A stretch of DNA of 64,000 nt from Pseudoroseomonas ludipueritiae (GCF_014490445.1 NZ_JACTUZ010000001.1:176874-240873), one strand, 5' to 3'. Numbered from the stretch's first letter, positions 8,410 through 17,385 are shown. A program made the numbers and translations. Notes: generated from the letters alone by a model not told the origin.

Positions 8410-9285
8410 CTATCCTCGCGTAGCGACGACCACGCTGGCGCCGATCAGCGCACCGCCAATGATCACGTCCCAGCCCAACGGCTCACCCAGCCAGAGGGTG
8501 GAGACCACCACGCCAATGGCGGGCGCCAAGAGAAAGCCCACGGAGGAGACGGCGCCCGGCAGCCGCCGCCCTGCCTCGATCACCGCCCAGGTGCCCAGTG
8601 GCGCCACGAGACAGCCGATCACCAGCATCTGCCACAATGCGCCCGGGCCGATGCCATAAGTCCCCTGCCCCAGCGGCTCCCGGATCAGCGCCATGGGCAC
8701 CAGCACCACGCCGCCCATCAGGAAGCACCAGGGCAGGTTCTCCAGCATGGAGCGTTCGGCCGGGAAGCGCCGCGTGATGATGATGGCGCAGGACCAGAGA
8801 AAGGAAGCGCCCAGCAGCATCAGGTGGCCGCTGAGGGTGCTGGCCCCGCCCGCCCCGGCAGCCCAGGGGCCGGCCAGCGCCAGGACCCCCGCCAGCCCCA
8901 GCATGGCAGCCAGCCAGCGGGTGCCGGAAACTTTCTCCCCCAGCACGAACACCGAAAGCGGCACCAGCCAGTAGATGGTGACATTGGCGAGCACCGCCGT
9001 GCGGCCGGCCGGCACCAGTGCCACCGCCAGATGCGTCAGCGCGAAATAGCAGCCGAGTTGCAGCAGGCCGACGCCGATCACCGCCGGCAGGTCCCGCCGC
9101 CGCGGCAGCCGCAGCTTCCCCTGGGCTGCCAGCACGATGCCCGCCACCAGCGCCCCCAGCAGAGTACGGGAAACGGCGAACCAGAGCGGCGTGGCATCCG
9201 CCAGTGCGGATTTCGTGATGGGCCAGGCGCCGCCGAACAGCGTCACGGCGACGAGCAGCATCCGGATATCGGCCAGGCGGATCAT
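8410..9285 (-). CDS. EamA-family (DMT) transporter
   Basis: A 291-residue membrane protein with ten hydrophobic segments in two repeats of five, the standard EamA/RhaT drug-metabolite transporter layout. Repeat one begins LLVAVTLFGGAWPITK and repeat two begins LLGASFLWSCAIIITRR. Substrate is unknown; relatives export amino acids and metabolites. The ATG at 9285 is used because the frame upstream is not membrane-like. It is the promoter-proximal gene of a two-gene unit with the YbfF-like hydrolase. Confidence 0.85.
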   Translation of the reverse strand: MIRLADIRMLLVAVTLFGGAWPITKSALADATPLWFAVSRTLLGALVAGIVLAAQGKLRLPRRRDLPAVIGVGLLQLGCYFALTHLAVALVPAGRTAVLANVTIYWLVPLSVFVLGEKVSGTRWLAAMLGLAGVLALAGPWAAGAGGASTLSGHLMLLGASFLWSCAIIITRRFPAERSMLENLPWCFLMGGVVLVPMALIREPLGQGTYGIGPGALWQMLVIGCLVAPLGTWAVIEAGRRLPGAVSSVGFLLAPAIGVVVSTLWLGEPLGWDVIIGGALIGASVVVATRG

Positions 9286-9632
9286 CTGCCGGCGCAATCC
9301 GCAAGACGAAGCGGGTTTCCACCGGTAAAGTCGTGGCTTTCCGCCGTATCCCAAACCATGGCGAGGGAAAGGACAGCCCGGCCGGCGGGTGGCAGAGAAA
9401 GGCCATCGCGCTGCTGAGTATCCGGCGCGCCGCCCGCGCCAGGCACGAAATAGGTCATGCTGCCCGGCAGCCTTGCCATCGCCCGATCTCTCCCCCTCAC
9501 GGCGCTGCGAGGGTTGGCGTCCGGATGCAATCCGTCAAGCCGTGCACGAGCCTGTGAGCTTCTCCCTATCGCACGGTCTGTTGCCCCATGACCATGCCCT
9601 GGGTGACGATGCCGGCAGCGAGGAGTTCGTTC
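9286..9632. other. 347-base divergent intergenic region
   Basis: This space lies between the divergent EamA and receptor genes and should hold both promoters. A minus-strand open frame starting with ATG at 9458 would encode 58 residues and end in ATGA overlap with the EamA start (9282-9285). It has no good ribosome-binding site and no recognisable motif, so it is not called as a gene. I see no terminator, repeat or RNA gene here. Confidence 0.5.
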
Positions 9633-10925
9633 ATGGCCCAGGCTGGCCGCCGCGCAACACTGAAGGGGCTGGGCAGCCTCTTCACCGCCACCCTCTCCGC
9701 GGCGGCATGGGCGCAGAAGCCACCCGGTTCAACGGCGGAGCTGCGGATCGGCGCCATCTTTCCGGCCACTGGCCCGCTGGCGCGGCTGGGGGAGGAAAGC
9801 TTCCGTGGACTCGAACTGGCGGTGGAGGCGCGGAATGCCGCCGGCGGCGTCTTCGGCCGGCCGATTCGGCTGGTCCGCGCCGCCGCCGAGCATCCGGCGC
9901 AAGCCGCGGCCGCGACGCGAGTGCTGATGAGCGTGGAGCGGGTGGCGGCGGTCTTCGGTACCGGCGCCTCCGTTCTTTCCCTCCCCGCCTCAAGAGCCGC
10001 CGAGCTGCAGGGAGTGCCCTTTTTTGAACTGGGCGCCGTGGCGGATGCGGTGACGGCACGTGGCTTTCGTTTGCTGTTCCGCGCTGCCCCGCTGGCCAGC
10101 CAATATGCCGCCCTCTCCCTGCGTGCCTGCGCCGATCTTCTGCCGGAACTTTGGAACACCCGGCCAGAGGGGCTGCGCGTCGCCGTGCTGCATGAGAACG
10201 GCGCCTTCGGCCAGGCCGTCGGATTGGTGCAGGAGTCGCTGCTGCGCCAGGGCATCGGTCCGCGCCTCGCGGTGCGCCTGACCTACCCGGCCGCCGTGCT
10301 GCCGGGGCAGCCTGGCAACCCGCCACCGCCGCCCGATTTCGCCGCCCTGCTGGGGCGGTTGCGGGAATCCTCGCCGGATGTCCTGCTCCATAGCGGCCAG
10401 GAGGCGGAAGCGGCCGCGCTTTTCGCCACCATGGCGGATGCGGGCTGGATGCCCCGCATGCTGGTCGGCTGCGGCGCCGGCTATCATTCGCAGGAGGCAG
10501 CGCGGAGCATCGGCCCGGGATTCGTGGGCACCATGGCCGTGGGCCCGGCCCCCTATGCCAGCGGCGGCGCCCTGGCCGAACCGGCGCGGCGGCTGGCGGA
10601 GCGCTACGCGGCCAGATACGGCCACGCGCCGTCCTCGGGGCACAGCCTCGGCCACGCCATGGCGGCCGCCTTCTTTCTGGAAGCCCTGCACCGCGCCGGC
10701 TCCCCGGAGCGGGAGCGCATCCGGGCCGCCGTCCTCGCCATGCCGGCCGGGGACCTGAGCCCCGGCTGGCCAATGGCGATGGATGAGGAGGGGCAGAACC
10801 GGCTGGCCCGTCCCGTCCTGTCTCAATGGCAAGGCCAGGGGATGGCCTTGCGGCAGGTCGCCATCCTGGGTCCCGCCGCGCTGGAGCAGCCGCGGGACCG
10901 GATGGCGCCGATCAGCTCGCCTTGA
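9633..10925 (+). CDS. ABC-type branched-chain amino-acid/urea-like substrate-binding protein
   Basis: A 430-residue type I periplasmic binding protein. A signal peptide with twin Arg (GRRATLKGLG) ends in AWAQ near residue 28. The mature protein starts with the family's strand LRIGAIFPATGPLARLG and continues with GLELAVEARNAAGG, as in LivK/UrtA-type receptors. Ligand unknown. The ATG at 9633 is chosen because AGGAG ends seven bases before it; in-frame ATGs upstream (9588, 9609) lack this. No permease or ATPase gene is adjacent, so it is an orphan receptor here. It overlaps the convergent Bug receptor by 14 bases. Confidence 0.85.
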   Translation: MAQAGRRATLKGLGSLFTATLSAAAWAQKPPGSTAELRIGAIFPATGPLARLGEESFRGLELAVEARNAAGGVFGRPIRLVRAAAEHPAQAAAATRVLMSVERVAAVFGTGASVLSLPASRAAELQGVPFFELGAVADAVTARGFRLLFRAAPLASQYAALSLRACADLLPELWNTRPEGLRVAVLHENGAFGQAVGLVQESLLRQGIGPRLAVRLTYPAAVLPGQPGNPPPPPDFAALLGRLRESSPDVLLHSGQEAEAAALFATMADAGWMPRMLVGCGAGYHSQEAARSIGPGFVGTMAVGPAPYASGGALAEPARRLAERYAARYGHAPSSGHSLGHAMAAAFFLEALHRAGSPERERIRAAVLAMPAGDLSPGWPMAMDEEGQNRLARPVLSQWQGQGMALRQVAILGPAALEQPRDRMAPISSP

Positions 10926-11892
10926 TGCCAGCGGCGCGGATGATCGGGGTCCACTTAGCGATTTCGTCGTTGAGGAACTTGGCCGTGCTGGCGGGCGTGC
11001 TGTCGCTGACAGTCTGCATGGTCAGGTCGGACAGGCGCGCCTTCACGCTGTCCATGGCCATCACCTTGTTCAGCGCCGCATTGAACTGGTTGACGATGGC
11101 CTCCGGCGTGCCGGCCGGCATCATCACCATGTGCCAGGTATAGGCCTCGTAGCCCGCCACGCCGGCTTCCTGGAAGGTGGGGATCTCCGGCAACTGCGCC
11201 AGCCGCTGGCTGGAGGAGATAGCCAGGCCCTTCACCTCGCCACGCTGCACGAAGGGCAGCGCGCTGTTGGCCACGTCCAGCATCATCACTACGGTGCCGT
11301 TCAGCAGGTCCGGCATGGCGGCTGCCGAGCCGCGGTAGGGCACGTGGTTCACCTTCAGGTCGCCGGCCTGCTTCAGGAACAGCTCGCTGGCCAGGTGCAG
11401 CGCGGCGCCATTGCCGGTGCTGGCATAGTCGTACTTGCCGGGGTTCTTCTTGAACAGCTCGACCAGCTCCGGCAGCGAGTTCACCGGCAGGTCCTTGTTG
11501 ACCATCAGCAGCATCGGGATCGTGCCGGTCAGGGCGACCGGCTGGAAATCCTTGATGGGGTCGAAGGGCAGGTTGGCGAAGATCTCGCGCAGCGCCGCAT
11601 GGGCGATGGTGGTGTAGAGCGCGGTATGCCCGTCCTTCGCCTTGGCCACGGCATCGGAGCCCACGACGACGCCGGCGCCGGTGCGGTTTTCCACGATCAC
11701 GCGCTGCGGCAGCAGCTTGGACAGCTCATCGGCGATCAGGCGCGCCGGCACATCGGTCGGGCCACCGGCCGCGAAGGGCACCACGAGGCGGATGGGCTGG
11801 CTGGGCCAGGTGGCCTGCGCACGGGCAGAAGCGGGAAGCAGCCCCGGGAGCGTGGCAGCGGCGCCGAGGGCAAGGAGGTCGCGGCGATTCAT
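10912..11892 (-). CDS. Tripartite tricarboxylate transporter (Bug) receptor
   Basis: A 326-residue periplasmic Bug-family receptor. A Tat-like signal (MNRRDLLALGAAATLPG) is cleaved near ARAQ (residue 26). The mature N-terminus WPSQPIRLVVPFAAGGPTD is the family hallmark, and MPAGTPEAIVNQFNAAL near residue 264 is also characteristic. It binds carboxylates or related solutes for TctAB-type permeases, which are not in this window. It lies downstream of the lyase-like gene on the same strand, 145 bases away, with AGGAGATT before its ATG. The partnership with the lyase and DenD genes suggests a sugar-acid or hydroxy-acid ligand; that is inference. Confidence 0.9.
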   Translation of the reverse strand: MNRRDLLALGAAATLPGLLPASARAQATWPSQPIRLVVPFAAGGPTDVPARLIADELSKLLPQRVIVENRTGAGVVVGSDAVAKAKDGHTALYTTIAHAALREIFANLPFDPIKDFQPVALTGTIPMLLMVNKDLPVNSLPELVELFKKNPGKYDYASTGNGAALHLASELFLKQAGDLKVNHVPYRGSAAAMPDLLNGTVVMMLDVANSALPFVQRGEVKGLAISSSQRLAQLPEIPTFQEAGVAGYEAYTWHMVMMPAGTPEAIVNQFNAALNKVMAMDSVKARLSDLTMQTVSDSTPASTAKFLNDEIAKWTPIIRAAGIKAS

Positions 11893-12037
11893 GGAAGGTC
11901 AATCTCCTGCACGGGGCCGGAAGAAATATGGAAAATTTGCCATCCCTATGAACCTCAATCAGGAATGCGTCAACGCGCGCGGGTGCCTGCTCCAAACCTT
12001 TGGCAAGGATGGCGAAAAGCCCGCCGCGACGGCGGAA

Positions 12038-12988
12038 TCAGGCCAAGCCGCCTTGCTGTGACCCCTGCCCGGCCGAGCCCTCCGCAGGGTCCGCATCCTG
12101 GCCCAGGACCAGCAGGCGCGAGGTCGCATCCAGCCCCAGTGCCACGCGGGAGGAAGCTTCCGCCGCCGCGGCCAGCACTCCGCCCAGGGCATCCGGTGCC
12201 TCCAGGAAAGCGAAGGCCGAGCGCTCCAGCTCCTGCCACGCGAGCAACCCCGGCGGCGCCTGCGCCGGGCGTCCCTCGGCCTCTCCCATGAGCGGGCTGG
12301 CTCCCGCGGGCTCGGCCACCACGAGGCGCGGCGTGGCGCCTCCAAGAGCCCGGAGCTGCGTCGCGGTGGCCGCCGCGAGCCCGCCCTGCCCCCCGGGCAC
12401 GACCACATGCGTCGGCGCCACCGGCAACGCCGCCAGCGCTTCCGAGACCGCCACACGGTCGCCCTGCATGATGTCGCGCGGCACCTCGGTGTAGCCCGCC
12501 GCGGCCCAGGCGGAGACAAAGAGCCAGCCTTGCTGGCCCGCGTGCCGCATCGCCTCCTCGTATCCCCCGCGCAGCACCTGGGCATCATTCCCTGGCACGG
12601 CCCCATCCTCCACGAAGGCCATGCAGCGGACGCCAAGCCGCCGGGCCGCGCTGGCGATCGCCGCGAGGTCGTCCCCCCGGCCTTGGGCACAGGCGAAGGT
12701 AACCGCGCCCGGGGCGCCGGCCGGCATGTTCCGCCGGGCCAGTTCGGCCCGCAGCAGGCGCGAGAGCGCATAGGCATAGCCCGGGCTTGCCACCTGCCCC
12801 AGATGCAGCGAGGCCAGCCCGGCGGCCTGCGCCAGCTCCGGCAGCGCCACCGGCGGTCTGGGCAGGCGGCCAGGCCAGCCGCGAATTTCCGCGCTGGCTC
12901 GCCGGAAGCCGGATTCGGGAAGAACAACGACCCCGGGCACCCCGTGGCGCGGATTCATGAAAAGACGGAAGGGCACGGGCGCAATCAT
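12038..12988 (-). CDS. Diaminopropionate ammonia-lyase-like protein without the PLP lysine
   Basis: A 316-residue protein related to fold-type II PLP enzymes, closest by eye to diaminopropionate ammonia-lyase. The late region is well kept: AAAGYTEVPRDIMQGD (about residues 162-177) and APTHVVVPGGQGGLAAA (about 191-207). However, the region that should hold the Schiff-base lysine reads LGQVASPGYAYALSRL, with alanine (about residue 67) where lysine is expected, and the phosphate-side TDGNHG motif is not present (ACAQGRGD instead). It is also shorter than the usual ~400 residues. It may be a non-catalytic or repurposed homologue. ATG at 12988 is preferred to a TTG at 13024. It is divergent from the DenD-like gene by 71 bases. 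Confidence 0.6.
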   Translation of the reverse strand: MIAPVPFRLFMNPRHGVPGVVVLPESGFRRASAEIRGWPGRLPRPPVALPELAQAAGLASLHLGQVASPGYAYALSRLLRAELARRNMPAGAPGAVTFACAQGRGDDLAAIASAARRLGVRCMAFVEDGAVPGNDAQVLRGGYEEAMRHAGQQGWLFVSAWAAAGYTEVPRDIMQGDRVAVSEALAALPVAPTHVVVPGGQGGLAAATATQLRALGGATPRLVVAEPAGASPLMGEAEGRPAQAPPGLLAWQELERSAFAFLEAPDALGGVLAAAAEASSRVALGLDATSRLLVLGQDADPAEGSAGQGSQQGGLA

Positions 12989-13059
12989 GCCTGCCAGCTT
13001 GGCCGGACCACGGCCGCGCGGCAATCTGGCGGCAGCAGAGAAGCATCAGCGAGGAAACG

Positions 13060-14046
13060 ATGAAGATCACCATTCTCGGCGCGGGGGGATTCCTGGGCCG
13101 CAAGCTGGCGGCCCGGCTGGCCCAGGCGGGCGAGCTGGGCGGCCGCGCCATCACCGGGCTGACGCTGTTCGACCTCAACGTGCCGCCGGCACCCGCTGCC
13201 GGCTTTCCCATCCGCCGCATTCCAGGCGACCTGACAAACCCAGCCACCGTGGCGGAAGCCATCCCGGCCGATACCGAGGTCGTCTTCCATCTCGCCGCCG
13301 TGGTCAGCGCGGCGGCGGAGGCGGATTTCGACCTGGGCCTGCGCGTCAACCTGCACGGCACGCTGGCGGTGCTGGAAGCCTGCCGGCAGCTGGAGAAGGC
13401 GCCGCGGCTGGTCTTCACTTCCTCCGTCGCCAGCTTCGGCGGCGGCCAGGGCGCGGTGGTGCCGGATGACGGCCGGCAGCTGCCCGCCAATTCCTATGGC
13501 GCGCAGAAGGCGATGGGCGAGCTGCTGCTGCAGGATGCCAGCCGGCGCGGCATGATCGATGCCGTCAGCCTGCGCCTGCCCACCGTCATCGTTCGCCCCG
13601 GGCGCCCCAACAAGGCGGCTTCCTCCTTCGTCTCCGCCATTGTGCGGGAGCCACTGCTGGGCCTGCCGACCACCTGCCCGGTGGGGCCGGACTTCGCCAT
13701 CTGGGTCTGCTCGCCCCGCCGCGCGGTGGAATGGTTCCTTCATGCCGCCACCATGGACACCGCCGCCCTGGGGCTGGACCGGGGCATTAACCCACCCGGC
13801 CTCTCGGTGACGGTGGCAGAGCTGCTGGCGGCGCTGGAAGCCACAGGCGGGCAGGAGGCGCGGAACCTCGTCTCCTTCCAGCCCGATGCCGCGATCGAGG
13901 CCATTGTCTCCGGCTGGCCCGCCAGCTTCGCGGCCACCCGGGCGCGGGCCCTGGGCTTCACCCGGCAGGATGACGCACGGGCCATCCTGGACGCCTTCCT
14001 GGCCGATGACCTGCAAGCCACGAAGGCCGAGAGGGAGATGGCCTGA
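13060..14046 (+). CDS. denD: NAD-dependent epimerase/dehydratase, D-erythronate dehydrogenase-like
   Basis: A 328-residue extended short-chain dehydrogenase. The Rossmann motif GAGGFLGRKLA lies at residues 7-17, the catalytic serines at 121-122, and YGAQK (Tyr146, Lys150) completes the active site. The LRLPTVIVRPGRPNKAASSF region and overall length fit DenD, which oxidises D-erythronate to the 2-oxo acid in four-carbon sugar-acid catabolism. The kinase and isomerase partners (DtnK/OtnK-like) are absent from this window. A GAGGAAACG site precedes the ATG. Alternatively a general epimerase; the symbol is probable, not certain. Confidence 0.75.
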   Translation: MKITILGAGGFLGRKLAARLAQAGELGGRAITGLTLFDLNVPPAPAAGFPIRRIPGDLTNPATVAEAIPADTEVVFHLAAVVSAAAEADFDLGLRVNLHGTLAVLEACRQLEKAPRLVFTSSVASFGGGQGAVVPDDGRQLPANSYGAQKAMGELLLQDASRRGMIDAVSLRLPTVIVRPGRPNKAASSFVSAIVREPLLGLPTTCPVGPDFAIWVCSPRRAVEWFLHAATMDTAALGLDRGINPPGLSVTVAELLAALEATGGQEARNLVSFQPDAAIEAIVSGWPASFAATRARALGFTRQDDARAILDAFLADDLQATKAEREMA

Positions 14047-14078
14047 GGCGCCATCTTCTACCGCTCTGCCAACCACTT

Positions 14079-14120
14079 GCGGCACGAACTTGGCGGCATC
14101 GGTCAACTTCGTGCCGCCAA
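14079..14120. terminator. Competing inverted repeats after the DenD-like gene
   Basis: Stem A pairs GCGGCACGAA (14079-14088) with TTCGTGCCGC (14108-14117). Stem B pairs TTGGCGGC (14090-14097) with GCCGCCAA (14113-14120). The two share bases and cannot form together. The element is 33 bases after the stop of the dehydrogenase and 140 before the fasciclin gene. There is no T-tract. It may end or attenuate transcription; that is inferred. Confidence 0.4.
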
Positions 14121-14260
14121 ACCGAAGAGGCATCTGGCTTGCCTCGCGGTTTCACGCTATGGCGCGGGCGGGCCGCGACTGCCTTTGCCAGCGCGTGGAC
14201 TAGACCCGTCTATCAAGCGTGCCGCCGAAGCCTGCAGGCACCGAGGAGAGGACCAGCAAC

Positions 14261-14830
14261 TTGATTTCCCGACGCACCATCATGCTGGCGGGCGGCATGC
14301 TGCCCTTGCTGCTCGCCGGCTGCCAATCCATCGTGGCGCCGAACAAGCCGCTTCCGGAAGACGGCACCATCGATCTGATGACGCTGCTCTCCGCCCGCCC
14401 CGACACCAAGATCTTCACCGCGGCGCTGAAGCGTTCCGGCCTGGTGGAGCGGATCACGATCGCCAATGGCCCGGCCACCGTCTTCGTCCCCACGGACGCG
14501 GCGATCGAGGCTCTGCCGGCCGCGCAGCGCGCGATCTTCACCGACAGCTCCGCCGACCAGGCGGCGCTGCGCGCGGCCGTGGGCGGGATGATCGCCACCG
14601 GCCAGTTGCGGCTGGAAAGCATCGCCGTGCGCAATGGCCTGATCAACACCTGGACGGCCGGCCAGCAGCTGAAGGTGACCGGCGCCCCGGCACCGTCCGC
14701 CAAGGTGCAGCGCGCGGTGCTGGCCAATGGCCGCAGCACCACCAGCGGCCCGCAAATCGGCTTCGTGAAGCCCGATATCCTGGCCAGCAACGGCGTTATC
14801 CACGTCATGGACGGCGCCCTGGCTTCCTGA
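14261..14830 (+). CDS. Fasciclin-domain lipoprotein
   Basis: A 189-residue secreted protein with one fasciclin (FAS1) domain. The N-terminus has a hydrophobic stretch ending in the lipobox LLAGC (Cys near residue 20), predicting a lipoprotein. The FAS1 signatures are GPATVFVPTDAAIEALP and the final NGVIHVMDGAL. FAS1 proteins mediate adhesion or surface interactions. The start is a TTG, chosen because a strong GAGGAGAGG site (14243-14251) is nine bases upstream and the signal peptide begins there; GTG at 14219 and ATG at 14282 are alternatives. No functional partner is nearby. Confidence 0.8.
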   Translation: MISRRTIMLAGGMLPLLLAGCQSIVAPNKPLPEDGTIDLMTLLSARPDTKIFTAALKRSGLVERITIANGPATVFVPTDAAIEALPAAQRAIFTDSSADQAALRAAVGGMIATGQLRLESIAVRNGLINTWTAGQQLKVTGAPAPSAKVQRAVLANGRSTTSGPQIGFVKPDILASNGVIHVMDGALAS

Positions 14831-14878
14831 CGGAGCCATTCGCGGGCGGGGTTTCGGCCCCGCCCGCATCCAGGCGGC

Positions 14879-15787
14879 TCAGAGCCCCGCCTGTTCCTTG
14901 CACCACCCCGCCAGCTGAGCATGGGTGGCGAACCAGACCTTCCCCGATGCCTTGATGTGTTCCACCAGCCGCTCCAGCAGCGTGATGCGGCTGCGGTGGC
15001 CGATGACATGCGGATGCATGGTCAGCAGGAAGACGCCGCCTTCCGCCAGGGCGCCATCGAACTCCGCCTTGAAAATCTCCTCCACGGCTGAGGGCGGCGT
15101 ATAGGGCCGCAGGCCCGAGAAGCGGAGCATGTTGAAGTAGACGGCATCGTCGCGGATCCATTCCGGCGGCAGTTCCACGATGCCGGTGGGTTGGCCGGCC
15201 ACTTCGATCTCGTAGGGATCGTCATCGGCCATCAGGCTGCTGTCATAGAGCAGCCCCAGTTCGCGGATGATCTCCATCGTGTCGGTGGAAAAATCCCAAC
15301 TGGCGGTGCGGATACCCACCGGGCGGCGGCCCGTGACCTTCTCCAGCGTATCGGCGGCGCGGAAGGTCAGGTCGCGCTCCACGCCCGGCGGCAGGGTCGT
15401 ATTGGCCTCGTGGATCCAGGAATGGATGCCGATCTCATGGCCCTCATCCGCCACGCCGCGCACCTCCTCCGGATGCAGCAGGGCAGAGACGGCGGGGTAG
15501 AAGAAGGTGGCGGGGACGCCGTGCCGCGCCAGCAGCCGGCGGATGCGGGGCACGCCCTGGCGCGCGCCATACTGGCCCTGGCTGATGCGCATCGGGCTTT
15601 CATCCGAGTCGCGCAGCGGGATGGTCTCATGGTCCGCGTCGAAGGACAGCGCGACGCAGCACTCCGCGCCATCGGGCCAGGATCGCGGCGCCAGGCTGCG
15701 CCCGCCCCGCGCGCGCCCGACGATGCCGCGCCATCGCTCCTCGCTCCATTCCCAAGGATGGGAGGGCTGTGGGTCATGATCGGCCAT
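14879..15787 (-). CDS. Polysaccharide deacetylase family protein
   Basis: A 302-residue NodB-homology (CE4) deacetylase. The metal and catalytic aspartates are in SFDADHET (Asp50, Asp52), the His pair in HSWIHE (His122, His126), and TMHPHVIGH near the C-terminus fits the last motif. No signal peptide is visible, so it probably acts in the cytoplasm; the HSWIHEA and SGLRPYTP sequences resemble the PuuE/allantoinase-like branch, which hydrolyses cyclic or linear amides rather than chitin. The ATG at 15787 is preferred; the open frame continues far upstream only as a shadow of the amidase. It is divergent from the amidase, which suggests a shared amide or ureide substrate. Confidence 0.8.
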   Translation of the reverse strand: MADHDPQPSHPWEWSEERWRGIVGRARGGRSLAPRSWPDGAECCVALSFDADHETIPLRDSDESPMRISQGQYGARQGVPRIRRLLARHGVPATFFYPAVSALLHPEEVRGVADEGHEIGIHSWIHEANTTLPPGVERDLTFRAADTLEKVTGRRPVGIRTASWDFSTDTMEIIRELGLLYDSSLMADDDPYEIEVAGQPTGIVELPPEWIRDDAVYFNMLRFSGLRPYTPPSAVEEIFKAEFDGALAEGGVFLLTMHPHVIGHRSRITLLERLVEHIKASGKVWFATHAQLAGWCKEQAGL

Positions 15788-15919
15788 GGCCTGACTCCGC
15801 TGGTGAAGGCGACGCAGTCTGCGCCCGGCCGCCAGGCGCGGCCAAGGGCTGCCGCTCTTTCCTCGCGGCCCCGGCGGCCCCATGCTGGAGCCCACCTGAA
15901 GCCTTCGCGGAACCTGTTG

Positions 15920-17344
15920 ATGTCCGATACCGATCCGGCCCTGATGTCGGCCGAGCAACTCCTCGCCCTCTACGCCCGCCGCCGTCTTTCCCCGGTCGAG
16001 GCCCTTCAGGCGATCCTGGAGCGGGTTGCGCGCTATAATCCCTGGGTCAATGCCTTCGCCATGCTGAACCCGCGCGCCCTGGCCGAAGCCGGTGCCAGCG
16101 AGGCCCGTTGGTCCGCCGGCCGCCCCATGGGCCCGTTGGATGGCGTGCCCGTTACGGTGAAGGACCTGCTGAACGTCCACGGCATGCCCACCCGGCGCGG
16201 CAGCAAGACCACCGACAGCACCCCCGCCACCGAGGATGCCCCTGCCGTAGTCGGCCTGAAGGCGGCCGGCGCCGTGATCCTCGGCAAGACCACCACCACC
16301 GAATTCGGCTGGAAGACCCCGGGCGACAACCCGCTGAACGGCATCAGCCGCAATGCCTGGAACCCGGAGCGGACGGTTGGCGGCTCCTCCTGTGGCGCTG
16401 GCGCGGCTGGCGCGGCGAATTTCGGGCCCATGCATATCGGCACGGATGCCGGCGGCTCCATCCGCATCCCCGCTGCCTATTGCGGGCTGGTGGGGCTCAA
16501 GCCGACCTATGGCCGCATCCCGCAATGGCCGCACAGCGCCTTTGGCCAGGTCTCCTGCGCCGGACCGATGACGCGCAGCGTGCGGGATTCGGCGCTGATG
16601 TTCTCCGCCATGGCCCAGGCTGACCTGCGTGACCCTTATTGCCTGCCGGATGAGGTGCGGGACTGGCGCGAGGGCATCGAGGATGGCGTGGCCGGGCTGC
16701 GGGTGGCCATCGTGCGCCGCCTGGGCTTCGCGGTGCCCATCGACGATGAAGGCCAGGCCGCGGTGGAACTGGCCGGCCGCCTGCTGGCCGAGCAGGGCGC
16801 CATTGTCGAATATGCCGACCCGGAGCTGCCCGATACCCGGCATGTCTTTGGCCGCGTCTGGGGCGTGGCGCTGGCGCGTCTCGTGACAACCATGTCGCCG
16901 GAAAAGCGCGCCCTGCTGGACAAGGGCCTGGAGGAAGTGGCCGAGCGCGAGGGCGGCATGTCCGCCATCGACTTCCTGGGCGCCGAGGCGATGCGCACCG
17001 AGGCCGCGCATGCCATGGCGCGCTTCCACCAGAAGTACGACCTGGTGCTCTGCCCCACCACGCCGACCGGCGCCTTCGCCGCCGATGCGCCGACGCTGAA
17101 GCCGACGGAGGCGCTGTGGCGCGATTGGGCGCCCTGGACCTTTGCCTTCAACCTGACACGCCAGCCGGCCATCACCGTGCCTGTGGGCCTGGACGAAAGC
17201 GGCATGCCGCGCGGCGTGCAGCTGGCCGCCGCGCAGTTGCGGGACGACCTTTGCTTCCGCGCTGCCCGCGCCATCGAGCGGGCCGTGGCCCTGCCGGCTG
17301 CGAAGGCGGAGGAAGCCCATGCCTGCGCCCATCACCACCACTAG
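15920..17344 (+). CDS. Amidase (amidase signature family)
   Basis: A 474-residue amidase-signature hydrolase. The Ser-cisSer-Lys triad is visible: Lys81 in VTVKDLL, Ser156/157 in GGSSCGAGAAGA, and Ser180 in GTDAGGSIRIPA. A cysteine stands where the consensus GGSSGGS has glycine. It hydrolyses amides; the actual substrate is unknown, and GatA is unlikely because GatB and GatC are absent. No signal peptide. The protein ends in four histidines. It is divergent from the deacetylase and followed by a UUCG hairpin (17364-17385) that separates it from the guanidinium exporter. Confidence 0.88.
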   Translation: MSDTDPALMSAEQLLALYARRRLSPVEALQAILERVARYNPWVNAFAMLNPRALAEAGASEARWSAGRPMGPLDGVPVTVKDLLNVHGMPTRRGSKTTDSTPATEDAPAVVGLKAAGAVILGKTTTTEFGWKTPGDNPLNGISRNAWNPERTVGGSSCGAGAAGAANFGPMHIGTDAGGSIRIPAAYCGLVGLKPTYGRIPQWPHSAFGQVSCAGPMTRSVRDSALMFSAMAQADLRDPYCLPDEVRDWREGIEDGVAGLRVAIVRRLGFAVPIDDEGQAAVELAGRLLAEQGAIVEYADPELPDTRHVFGRVWGVALARLVTTMSPEKRALLDKGLEEVAEREGGMSAIDFLGAEAMRTEAAHAMARFHQKYDLVLCPTTPTGAFAADAPTLKPTEALWRDWAPWTFAFNLTRQPAITVPVGLDESGMPRGVQLAAAQLRDDLCFRAARAIERAVALPAAKAEEAHACAHHHH

Positions 17345-17363
17345 GGGCAGCCCGCACGCTTGA

Positions 17364-17385
17364 ATGGGGCGGTTCGCCGCCCCAT
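17364..17385 (+). terminator. UUCG-capped hairpin after the amidase gene
   Basis: A perfect 9-bp stem (ATGGGGCGG / CCGCCCCAT) is closed by a TTCG tetraloop, 20 bases after the amidase stop. There is no T-tract, so it may act with Rho or as a processing barrier. It insulates the amidase transcript from the riboswitch that follows. Confidence 0.5.

Noticed and set aside
9282-9458. A 58-codon minus-strand frame ending in ATGA overlap with the EamA start
   Set aside because: The overlap looks like coupling, but there is no ribosome-binding site and no recognisable sequence; left as a note in the intergenic entry.
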